Shown here piece after piece: positions 1-7,340 of a stretch of DNA of 44,611 nucleotides. Every line of letters starts with the position of its first letter. Within the stretch, counting starts at the first letter, position 1. Location: NCBI GenBank assembly GCA_025456425.1, contig JALOKP010000012.1:1-44611 (forward strand). Reading direction: 5' to 3'. Source of the stretch: Acidobacteriota bacterium. GTDB lineage: Bacteria > Acidobacteriota > Polarisedimenticolia > J045. The notes beneath the pieces are model-generated. The model was not told where the DNA came from and ran no database searches. It worked only from the letters and a program-made list of their open reading frames with translations. Made by a program: the position numbers and the translations under genes.

Positions 1-1165
1 GAAGTCGGGGTAGGCCAGCTGGCCGGTGTCGGTGAAGGCCCGCCACATCAGCCCCTGGGTCAGGCCGGCGGCGTAGATCGCGACGATGTAGAGCAGGATC
101 CCGATCGTCGCGATCCAGAAGTGGATCTCGGCCGCCTTGCGGCTCCAGAGCGGGGCCTGGAACAGCCGCGGGAAGAGCCAGTAGAGCATCCCGAAGACCA
201 TGAAACCGACCCAGCCGAGGGCGCCGGCGTGGACGTGCGCGATCGTCCAGTCGGTGTAGTGCGACAGCGCGTTGACGCTCTTGACCGAGAGCAGCGGCCC
301 TTCGAAGGTCGACATCCCGTAGAACGTGATTGCCACGACGTAGAACTTGAGGACCGTGTCCTCGGCGACCTTGTTCCAGGCCCCGCGCAGGGTCAGGAGG
401 CCGTTGATCATCCCGCCCCACGAGGGCATCCAGAGGATCACCGAGAAGAGCATCCCCAGGGTCGAGGCCCAGGCCGGCAGCGCGGTGTAGTGCAGGTGGT
501 GGGGGCCGGCCCAGATGTAGATGAAGACCAGCGACCAGAAGTGCAGGATCGAGAGCTTGTAGGAGTAGACCGGGCGGTTCGCGGCCTTGGGGAGGAAGTA
601 GGAGCCAGCCGGCCGGGACGGCCAGGCTGTTGAAGATGTGCAGCAGCGCGATCGTCACCACGGTCGCGATGTAGAACCAGATCGCGACGTACAGGTGGCG
701 CTCGCGCCGGACCGCGATCGTGCCGAAGAAGTTGACCGCGAAGATCACCCAGACCAGCGCGATCAGGATGTCGATCGGCCACTCCAGCTCGGCATACTCC
801 TTGCCCGAGGTGACCCCCGCGAGCAGCGTCACTGCCGCCAGCACGATGATCAGCTGCCAGCCCCAGAAGTGGAGCCGCCCCAGCGTGTCGTTCCAGAGCC
901 GCGTCTTGAGCAGGCGCTGCATCGAGTAGTAGACGCCGGCGAACACCCCGTTGGCCGTGAAGGCGAAGATCACCGCGTTGGTGTGCAGCGGGCGCAGCCG
1001 GCCGAACGACAGCCAGGAGGTGGCGAAGTTGAAGGCCGGGTTGGCCAGCTGCAGCGCGGCGATCACGCCGACCAGCAGGCCGACGACACCCCACACCATC
1101 GTCGCCCAGACGAACATCCGGGCGAGGCTGTCGTCGTAGGAGAAGCGTTCCAACCGTTCGCTCAT
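1..1165 (-). pseudogene. ccoN: cbb3-type cytochrome c oxidase subunit I, internally deleted and frameshifted, 3' end cut by window
   Basis: This is the haem-copper catalytic subunit of a cbb3 oxidase, a multi-pass membrane protein that reduces O2 at haem b3/CuB. Translation from ATG 1165 gives 188 conserved residues, including the RPLHTN haem-b ligand and ending [14 protein letters not shown] near 602. Conservation resumes one frame over at 603 with [17 protein letters not shown] and runs to the window edge. That part holds the CuB pair ([11 protein letters not shown]) and the haem ligands ([11 protein letters not shown]). From family knowledge about 35 residues are missing, including the helix with the YGHNAV histidine, the third CuB ligand that is cross-linked to a tyrosine. 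As written the gene cannot make a working oxidase. ATG 1165 overlaps the previous stop (ATGA). An assembly collapse is as likely as a real deletion. Confidence 0.88.
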
Positions 1166-1623
1166 GATCTCTCCGTCGTCTTGCGTCCGTTCTGCAGGGA
1201 AACGGGCCGGGCCCCGCAGCGGGCCAGGAGGCGCCGCACGGCGGGGCTGGCCAGGGCCAGGCTGCGCGGGACGGCGAGCAGCTCGCAGTCCGCGCTGACG
1301 ATCACGTTCTTGGTCGAGGGGAGTTCCAGTTCGTCGAGCGGCGGGACGAGGGCGGGTGCGCCGCTCGGCTCGACGCCCGCCGGGTCGGCCGCCCGCCCGT
1401 TGCCTCGCGCGCGCCCCGCGGGGTCCTCCAGCCGCAGCGCGCCGCCGAGCAGCACGAAGAGCCCCGGGGGGAAGTGCCCGGCGTAGAGCAGGACCTGGCC
1501 CGCGGCGCCGGTCAGGCGGCTGACGTCGGGGAGCCGCGACAGCTCCTCCAGCGCCGCGCCGCACCCGTCGGGTTCGGCGCCCGGGGCGCCCTTCGCGCGG
1601 GCGGTTCGCGGGGTCCCTCGCAT
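1162..1623 (-). CDS. small cyclic-nucleotide-binding-domain-like protein ahead of ccoN
   Basis: This 153-residue protein has a partial beta-roll of the cyclic-nucleotide-binding type: GQVLLYAGHFPPGLFVLLGGALRLED at about 42-67, then a Gly/Pro/Ala-rich linker, then KNVIVSADCELLAVPRSLALASP. The usual phosphate-binding cassette and any helix-turn-helix are absent, so it is probably not a DNA-binding regulator. Its stop overlaps the ccoN start by four bases and it is the first gene of that transcript. A sensory or assembly role for the oxidase is inferred from position only. There is no clear Shine-Dalgarno; a TAGACT hexamer ends 10 bases before the ATG. The fold call is moderately sure and the function is unknown. 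Confidence 0.7.
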   Translation of the reverse strand: MRGTPRTARAKGAPGAEPDGCGAALEELSRLPDVSRLTGAAGQVLLYAGHFPPGLFVLLGGALRLEDPAGRARGNGRAADPAGVEPSGAPALVPPLDELELPSTKNVIVSADCELLAVPRSLALASPAVRRLLARCGARPVSLQNGRKTTERS

Positions 1624-1633
1624 CGCGGGCGAA

Positions 1634-1639
1634 AGTCTA
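1634..1639 (-). promoter_or_regulatory. -10-like element TAGACT of the cbb3 transcript
   Basis: TAGACT on the minus strand matches TATAAT at 4 of 6 positions, including both outer T's and the A. It lies 10 bases before ATG 1623. It predicts a start near 1627, which puts the centre of the nearer FNR-type box (1668.5) at about -41.5, the class II activator position. The transcription start is inferred. Confidence 0.5.
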
Positions 1640-1661
1640 CCCGGCCCCTTCCCCCGGCCTC

Positions 1662-1675
1662 TTGAGGTGCGTCAC
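1662..1675. promoter_or_regulatory. FNR/CRP-type box TTGAG-N4-GTCAC
   Basis: The imperfect dyad TTGAG-gtgc-GTCAC resembles the TTGAT-N4-ATCAA sites bound by FNR/ANR regulators. It lies between the divergent cbb3-side gene and the Crp/Fnr gene. Its centre is exactly 22 bp, two helical turns, from a second, better box. Confidence 0.55.
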
Positions 1676-1683
1676 GGCCCGGC

Positions 1684-1697
1684 TTGATGAAGGTCAA
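1684..1697. promoter_or_regulatory. FNR-type box TTGAT-N4-GTCAA
   Basis: TTGAT-gaag-GTCAA matches the FNR consensus at 9 of 10 specified positions. It sits 11 bases upstream of the Crp/Fnr start codon at 1709, so binding could also repress that gene. With the neighbouring box at 1662-1675 it forms a phased pair that could serve both divergent transcripts. Confidence 0.68.
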
Positions 1698-1708
1698 GTC
1701 CCGAGGGC

Positions 1709-2542
1709 ATGATGAACGGCTCCCGACGCCCCGCGCCCGGTCCGGACCCGGGCGCGGGCCTCCCGGCGGGACGGCGGCGCGCGCGGCGGATGCCCAGGAA
1801 ATCCAAGGGGATGCGGATCGGCAGCCCGGCGCTGCGGCCGACCTCGTGCCTGGCCTGCGCCGCGCGCGGGTCGACCGAGTGGTGCGAGCTGCCGGAAGAC
1901 GACCTCCGGCTGCTCAGTCAGTCGAAGGTGACCAACGTCTATCGCCCCGGGCAGGTCGTCTTCTACCAGGGCCAGCCCTGCCTCGGCCTGCACTGCATCG
2001 AGTCGGGGACCGTGGCGCTGCGCAAGACCGACGCGCAGGGGGCCTCGGTGATCGCGCGGCTCTTCCACGCCGGACAGACGCTGGGCTACCTGGCCTACTT
2101 CGCGCGGCGCCCCTACACCGGGACGGCGGAAGCGGTCACGGAGTGCCGGATCTGCTTCATCGACAAGGCCGCGGTCCGGACGATCGTCTCGCGCAACCCG
2201 GGGGTGGCGCAGCGCTTCCTCGGCCGGATCGCCGACAACCTGTCCGAGGCCGAGGACGCGCGGCTGGCGGTCTCGACGATGCCGCTGCGGGCGCGGCTGG
2301 CCGAACTCCTGGTCTCGGTCCGCGAGCGCTTCGGCGCGGCGGGGGAGGACGGGACGATCACGCTCCGGCTTCCGCTCTCGCGCCAGGACATCGCCGCGAT
2401 GCTGGGGGCCCGGCCCGAGAGCCTGTCGCGCGCGATCCGCGAGCTGTCGGGCACGGGGGTCGCGGTCTTCGACGGCCGCGACGTGACGATCCCCGACCTC
2501 GACGCGCTGATCGACGAGGTGGAGCAGGCGGGGGGGGTGTGA
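1709..2542 (+). CDS. Crp/Fnr-family transcriptional regulator, candidate O2/redox sensor
   Basis: The N-terminal beta-roll (about 60-175; VYRPGQVVFYQGQPCLGLHCIESG) is followed by a dimer helix and a winged HTH (about 215-255; LPLSRQDIAAMLGARPESLSRAIREL). Ahead of the roll are C47, C50 and C59 (C-x2-C-x8-C), with more cysteines in the roll. This resembles the cluster-binding arrangement of FNR, although FNR spacing is C-x2-C-x5-C. Several starts are possible: ATG 1709/1712 (GAGGG just upstream), 1790 or 1811. The first 27-34 residues are low-complexity, so the later starts may be correct. The stop overlaps the next gene by GTGA. FNR-type boxes in its upstream region suggest autoregulation and control of cbb3 oxidase. 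Family is certain; the ligand is inferred. Confidence 0.88.
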   Translation: MMNGSRRPAPGPDPGAGLPAGRRRARRMPRKSKGMRIGSPALRPTSCLACAARGSTEWCELPEDDLRLLSQSKVTNVYRPGQVVFYQGQPCLGLHCIESGTVALRKTDAQGASVIARLFHAGQTLGYLAYFARRPYTGTAEAVTECRICFIDKAAVRTIVSRNPGVAQRFLGRIADNLSEAEDARLAVSTMPLRARLAELLVSVRERFGAAGEDGTITLRLPLSRQDIAAMLGARPESLSRAIRELSGTGVAVFDGRDVTIPDLDALIDEVEQAGGV

Positions 2543-4449
2543 ACCGGGCGCCGGGCGCGCTGCTGGCGGTGGCGCTGGGGGTCGCCCTGCTGGCGGCCGT
2601 CGCCTACCGGGGAGCGCTCGGCGCCGGCTGGGTCTGGGACGACCGGCTGGTCGTCAGCCAGCAGTTGCCGCGGTTTCACGGCGTGCGCGACGCGTTCTTC
2701 CCGCCGCGCGACGTGCCGCGGCTGGTGCCGCAGTACTACCGGCCGGTGGTGATCCTGTCGTGGCTGGCGGACGACGCGCGGGCCCGGTCCCGCGCCGCCG
2801 CCGTGCGGCCGGGAGCGATGGAGCGGCTGCCGGCCGATCCCGGGGGGGAGCTCCGGCTCGACGCGGCGCGCCAGCGCGCGTTCCACGCGACGAACGTCGC
2901 GCTTCACGCCGCCTCGGCCGCGCTGGTGACGCTGCTGGCGGCCGCGCTCGCGGGCTGGGCCGCCGCGCCGCGCGGCGTGCGCCCGCTGGCTCCCGCGGCG
3001 CTGGCCGGTGCGCTCTTCGCGCTCCACCCGCTGGCGGTGGAGCCGGTGACCTGGGCTGCCGGGCGCTCCGACCTGCTCGCGGGGTTCTTCGTCCTGGCGG
3101 CGCTGCTGGCCTTCGGGCGCGGCGTGGCGCGGGGCGGCGCGGCGGCACCGGCCGCGGCGGGGCTGCTCTACCTGGCCGCGCTGCTGTCGAAGGAGTCGGC
3201 CGTGGGGGCCTTCTCGGCCTTCGTGCCGCTGGCGCTGGCGGTGCCGCGGGCGGGGTGCGATCCGGCCGGCGTCGCGCGCGCACGCCGCGCGCTCGGCACG
3301 GCCCGGGCGCTCGCTCCGCTCGCCGGGGCGCTCGTCGCTTACGCGCTGCTGCGCGGCCTGGCCGCGGGGCCGCAGTCCGTGCCGGCGCTGACCCAGGCCG
3401 CGGGACGGCTGGGCGACGCGCTGGCGGCGCTGGGCTGGGCCGTCGAGCGCGCGCTGTGGCCGGTCCCGATGCAGGTCTTCGTGGTCGAGGTCTTCACGCC
3501 GGCGCGAGCCGCGCTGGGCGCGGCGCTGGTCGGCGCGGCGCTCGCCGCGATGGCGCGGGTGTCGCGGCCGGGCGGCCGCGGACTCGTCGCCGCGGTCGCG
3601 GCGTGGCTGTTCCTCGGCCCGCTGCTCCCGACGCTGGCAGCCGTCGTCGGCGAGCTGACGCCGGTCGTGACGGCGGAGCGCTACCTCTACCTGCCGCTGG
3701 CCGGGCTCGCGATCGGCGCGTCCGCCGCCGCCGCGTGGCTCGGCGATCGCTTCGCCCGGCGTACGCCCGGGGTCCCGTGGATCGCCGCGCTGCCGGCGGC
3801 CGCGGTCGCGCTGCTGCTGCTGCCAGCCTGGTGGGCGACCGCGTCGCGCGTGGCGACCTGGTCCGACGAGGAGCGTCTCTGGACGCTGGCGGAGGCCCAG
3901 GCGCCGGGCGTCATGCTCCCCAGCCTCAACCTCGGCCTCGCGTTCGACCGCGCCGGGCGGGCCGAGGACGCGATCGCGGCCTACCGTCGCGCGGCCGGCG
4001 GGAAGGGGAGCGACCGCGGGCGCGCGCTGGCCTGCTCGCACCTCGGCGCGGCGCTGCTGGCGCAGGACCGGCTCGCGGAGGCGGTCGCGGCGCTGACGGA
4101 GTCGGTCGCGCTCGACCCGCGCGCGGCGCGTACCCAGTACAACCTGGCGCACGCGCTGGTGCGTCAGGCCGAGCAGGAAGGCGAGCCCGCGGTCTCGGAT
4201 AACCTCCTGCAAGCCGCCTTGCCGCATTTCGAGGCCGCGCTCGAGAGCGACCCCGGCTACACCCTCGCGCGTTTCCACTACGGCGACATCCTGGCCCGGC
4301 TGGGCCAGGCCGACGCGGGGATCGCCGCGCTGGAACAGGGGCTCGCGCGCGACCCCGGGCACGCGCAGGCGGGCCAGGCCCGCCGCCTGCTGGAGCGGCT
4401 GCGGGCCGAGTCGCCTAGCGCGCCGCCGCCCGCCGCAGCCGGTCGTTGA
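2539..4449 (+). CDS. TMTC-like GT-C membrane protein with C-terminal TPR repeats
   Basis: A 636-residue protein from GTG 2539, which overlaps the previous stop (GTGA). Residues 1-430 form many hydrophobic segments with the TMTC/DUF1736 pattern: WVWDD near residue 33, ALHPLAVEPVTWAAGRSDLL, and LLSKES. From about 436 there is the WSDEERLW motif, then at least three to four TPR units (NLGLAFDRAGRAEDAIAAYRRA, HLGAALLAQDRLAEAVAAL, HYGDILARLGQADAGIAAL). TMTC proteins are lipid-linked O-mannosyltransferases. Bacterial homologues are presumed to glycosylate extracytoplasmic targets, but the substrate here is unknown. The 3' end overlaps the convergent threonylcarbamoyl-AMP synthase gene by 35 bases. 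Coupling to the Crp/Fnr gene suggests joint transcription. Confidence 0.8.
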   Translation: MNRAPGALLAVALGVALLAAVAYRGALGAGWVWDDRLVVSQQLPRFHGVRDAFFPPRDVPRLVPQYYRPVVILSWLADDARARSRAAAVRPGAMERLPADPGGELRLDAARQRAFHATNVALHAASAALVTLLAAALAGWAAAPRGVRPLAPAALAGALFALHPLAVEPVTWAAGRSDLLAGFFVLAALLAFGRGVARGGAAAPAAAGLLYLAALLSKESAVGAFSAFVPLALAVPRAGCDPAGVARARRALGTARALAPLAGALVAYALLRGLAAGPQSVPALTQAAGRLGDALAALGWAVERALWPVPMQVFVVEVFTPARAALGAALVGAALAAMARVSRPGGRGLVAAVAAWLFLGPLLPTLAAVVGELTPVVTAERYLYLPLAGLAIGASAAAAWLGDRFARRTPGVPWIAALPAAAVALLLLPAWWATASRVATWSDEERLWTLAEAQAPGVMLPSLNLGLAFDRAGRAEDAIAAYRRAAGGKGSDRGRALACSHLGAALLAQDRLAEAVAALTESVALDPRAARTQYNLAHALVRQAEQEGEPAVSDNLLQAALPHFEAALESDPGYTLARFHYGDILARLGQADAGIAALEQGLARDPGHAQAGQARRLLERLRAESPSAPPPAAAGR

Positions 4450-5385
4450 TCGCGTAGCCCAGCCCGTCCTCGGAGGGGAACGGCTCGGCGACGATCGCGT
4501 CGAGGCCGGCCTCGTCCAGTTTCCGCAGGGCGGCGAAGAGGTGGCGCGCCGCCTCGACCGGATCGGTGCCGAGCACCTCGACCGCGGCGGCTCCTGGCGG
4601 GACCGCGCCGCCAAAGACGAGCGCTCCGAAGCGCGCCGCGGGGCCGGGGGCCTGCTGAGGCAGGCCGCCCATCAGCACCGGCGTGCGCGGCGCGTAGTGG
4701 CTCTCGAGCTGGCCCGGTGACGTGACGACCGGCCCGACCGAGCGCCGTTCCCCAGCCGGCCCGCCGAGCACGCTCTCCAGCTCCTCGCGCCCGATCCCGC
4801 CCGGGCGCAGGACCGTGGCCCGGCCGCCCGGATCGATCTCGACGACCGTCGACTCGACGCCGACGTCGGGCTGATCCGCCCGAAGCGGTTGGCGCTGGGC
4901 GCGGCCAGCGGCACCCCTGCGGCCGCGATGAGCGCCTGCGCCACGGGGTGCCGCGGCGCGCGCACGGCGACCGTCGCCAGCCCCGCGGTCACGATGTCGG
5001 GCACGCGCGCCGTCTTCGGCAGGACCAGCGTGAGCGGTCCGGGCCAGAAGGCGCCGCACAGCGCGTCGGCTGCGTCGATCCCCGCGGCCCCCAGCGCCGC
5101 CGCGTCGACCAGCCCCAGCTCCGCCAGCGCGGCGACCGACCGGACCCCCTCCGCGACATGAACGATCAGCGGGTCGAAGCGTGGCCGGTCCTTGGCGGCG
5201 AAAACACGCGCCACGGCGCGCTCGTCCCAGCACGAGGCCGCCAGGCCGTAGACCGTCTCGGTCGGCATCCCGACCGGTTCGCCGCGCGCGAGCGCCGCGG
5301 CGGCGAGCGCGATCCCCTCGGCGGTCGGCGCCAGGATTCGCGCGCCCGGCCCGTTGCGCGATCCCACTCCGCTCCGCGCGTCCAC
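4415..5385 (-). pseudogene. L-threonylcarbamoyladenylate synthase (Sua5/YrdC/TsaC), frameshifted by a short deletion
   Basis: The enzyme makes threonylcarbamoyl-AMP for t6A at position 37 of ANN-decoding tRNAs, normally an essential step. From GTG 5385 one frame encodes the YrdC fold: PVGMPTETVYGLAAS, KDRPRFDPLIVHV, FWPGPLTLVLP and APSANRFGRISPTSA. A second frame resumes at VGVESTVVEIDPGGRATVLRPGGI and continues through a Sua5-type C-terminal domain (ESHYAPRTPV) to the stop at 4415. By family knowledge about 20-25 residues between SPT and GVESTV are missing. The junction is the 13-mer at 4858-4870, which reads as SPTSA in one frame and PDVG in the other, as if two short direct repeats had collapsed. 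No other copy is in the window. The gene sits 10 bases after the aspartase-fusion stop on the same strand. Confidence 0.85.
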
Positions 5386-5395
5386 CGCGGTCGGC

Positions 5396-7300
5396 CTACA
5401 GCGCGCCGTCGCGCGGGAACATCGGCCGCGGCCGGGTCATCGCCTCCGGGCTGAGCAGCTCGTCCAGCTCGGCCTCGGCCAGGTAGCCGCGCGCCAGGAC
5501 CAGGTCCCGCACCGGCGTTCCGCTGGTCAGCGCGTCGCGCGCGATCTCGCTGGCGCGCTCGTAGCCCAGCGCCGGCACCAGCGCGGTCACGATCCCGATG
5601 CTGCGCTCGACCATTTCTCGCGTCCGCTCCGGGTGGGCCTTGATCCCGCGCAGGCAGAGGCGGTCGAGCGTGTCGATCGCCGAGGTCAGCATCTCCATCG
5701 ACTGCAGCAGGTTGAAGGCGATGATCGGCTCCATCACGTTGAGCTGAAGCTGCCCCGCCTCGGCCGCCAGCGTGATCGCGAGGTCGTTGCCGATGACCTG
5801 GAAGGCGACCTGGTTGACGACCTCGGGGATCACCGGGTTGACCTTGCCCGGCATGATCGACGAGCCCGGCTGCACCGCCGGCAATTCGATCTCCGCCAGG
5901 CCGCAGCGCGGCCCCGAGGAGAGCAGCCGCAGGTCGTTGCACATCTTCGAGAGCTTGACCGCGACCCGCTTCAGCACCCCCGAGAAGAGCACGAAGGCCC
6001 CGGTGTCGGGCGTCGCCTCGACCAGGTTCTCGGCCCGCACCAGGTCGAGCCCGGTGATCTTCCGCAGCTCGTCGATCGCCAGCTGCGGGTAGCGCGGATC
6101 GGCGTTGATCCCGGTCCCGATCGCGGTCCCGCCCAGGTTCAGTTCCAGGAACAGCCGCACCGTCTCGCGCAGCCGCGCGATGTCCTCGCCGGTCGTGACC
6201 GCGAAGGCCCGGAACTCCTGCCCCATCGTCATCGGGACCGCGTCCTGCAGCTGGGTCCGCCCCATCTTCAGCACGCTCCCGAACTGGTCGGCCTTGGCGT
6301 CGAGCGTGTCCTTCAGCCGCTCCAGCGCGGCGACCAGCCCGCGCAGCGTGAACTGCGTCGCCAGCCGCAGCGCGGTCGGGTAGACGTCGTTGGTCGACTG
6401 CGAGAGGTTGACGTGGTTGTTGGGGTGGCAGCCGGCGTACTCGCCGCGGGCCTGGCCCAGCAGTTCCAGCGCGCGGTTGGCGATGACCTCGTTGGCGTTC
6501 ATGTTGGTCGAAGTCCCGGCCCCGCCCTGGACCATGTCTACGACGAAGTGGCCGTGGAAGTGCCCGTCGACGATCTCCTGGCAGGCCCGGTCGATCGCCG
6601 CCGCGACCTCCGGCGCGAGCAGCCCCAGTTTCAGATTCGCCCGCGCCGCGGCCTGCTTGACCATCGCCATCGAGCGCACCAGCGCGGGGAAGTGGGAGAG
6701 CCGGATCCCGGTGATCGGGAAGTTCTCGACCGCGCGCAGCGTCTGGATCCCGTAGAGCGCGTCCTGCGGCACGTCGCGCTCGCCCAGCAGGTCGTGCTCG
6801 CGCCGCGTGCCGCCCGAGGCGTAGGCCTTGGCCAGCCCGACCTCGCGCGAGCTGGCGTAGGTCAGCCGGCGCGTCATCAGCCGCCCGATCCGCCCCAGCA
6901 CCTCCCAGGCCGCGGCCCCGTCCCCGGAGAGCGCGTCGCGCAGCGCCTCGCGCGTCAGCTCGGCCAGCGCGACGCGGCCGAGCGCGCGGGCCGAGGCCGA
7001 GTGCGGCGCGTCGGAGAACATCGCCCCCTCGCCCAGCGCCTCGCCCGGACCCATCACGATCAGCGGTTCGACGGTCCCGCCGTGGTCGCGGAAGACCTCG
7101 AGCTGCCCCTCGGCGATCAGGTAGAGCGCCTCGCGCGGCGTTCCCTGGCGGAACAGCAGCTCGCCCGGTGCCAGGACGCGGGTGCGGGCGGCCGGGGCGA
7201 GGCGCGCCAGGATCGGCTCGGGAAGGTCCTTGAATTGCGGGAACCCGCGCAGGCGGGAGAGGATGTCGTCCATGTCGGCCTCGGGGCGGCGGGCTGCCAC
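5396..7300 (-). CDS. aspA: aspartate ammonia-lyase with N-terminal cyclic-nucleotide-binding domain
   Basis: A 634-residue fusion. Residues about 12-130 form a cyclic-nucleotide-binding roll (FPQFKDLPEPILARL, APGELLFRQGTPREALYLI, GEALGEGAMFSDAPHSASARAL). The segment GEGAMFSDAPHSASA lies where the phosphate-binding cassette should be. From about 160 there is a full aspartase/fumarase-superfamily lyase: GTSTNMNANEVIANRALE, SQSTNDVYPTALR and the signature GSSIMPGKVNP near 478. Aspartase converts aspartate to fumarate and ammonia. Aspartase is preferred over fumarase from the sequence style, but not proven. The start is GTG 7300 with a TAGAAT hexamer nine bases upstream; ATG 7273, preceded by a GAGG, is an alternative. 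Plain aspartases are about 470 residues, so the sensory domain is an addition and may gate activity. Confidence 0.88.
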   Translation of the reverse strand: MAARRPEADMDDILSRLRGFPQFKDLPEPILARLAPAARTRVLAPGELLFRQGTPREALYLIAEGQLEVFRDHGGTVEPLIVMGPGEALGEGAMFSDAPHSASARALGRVALAELTREALRDALSGDGAAAWEVLGRIGRLMTRRLTYASSREVGLAKAYASGGTRREHDLLGERDVPQDALYGIQTLRAVENFPITGIRLSHFPALVRSMAMVKQAAARANLKLGLLAPEVAAAIDRACQEIVDGHFHGHFVVDMVQGGAGTSTNMNANEVIANRALELLGQARGEYAGCHPNNHVNLSQSTNDVYPTALRLATQFTLRGLVAALERLKDTLDAKADQFGSVLKMGRTQLQDAVPMTMGQEFRAFAVTTGEDIARLRETVRLFLELNLGGTAIGTGINADPRYPQLAIDELRKITGLDLVRAENLVEATPDTGAFVLFSGVLKRVAVKLSKMCNDLRLLSSGPRCGLAEIELPAVQPGSSIMPGKVNPVIPEVVNQVAFQVIGNDLAITLAAEAGQLQLNVMEPIIAFNLLQSMEMLTSAIDTLDRLCLRGIKAHPERTREMVERSIGIVTALVPALGYERASEIARDALTSGTPVRDLVLARGYLAEAELDELLSPEAMTRPRPMFPRDGAL

Positions 7301-7309
7301 CGTCGTGCG

Positions 7310-7315
7310 ATTCTA
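7310..7315 (-). promoter_or_regulatory. -10-like element TAGAAT of the aspartase fusion
   Basis: TAGAAT on the minus strand matches TATAAT at 5 of 6 positions, nine bases before GTG 7300. The predicted transcript starts within a few bases of that codon. No convincing -35 is visible. Confidence 0.45.
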
Positions 7316-7340
7316 GACGCCGGGGCGGAAAGGGGCACTC

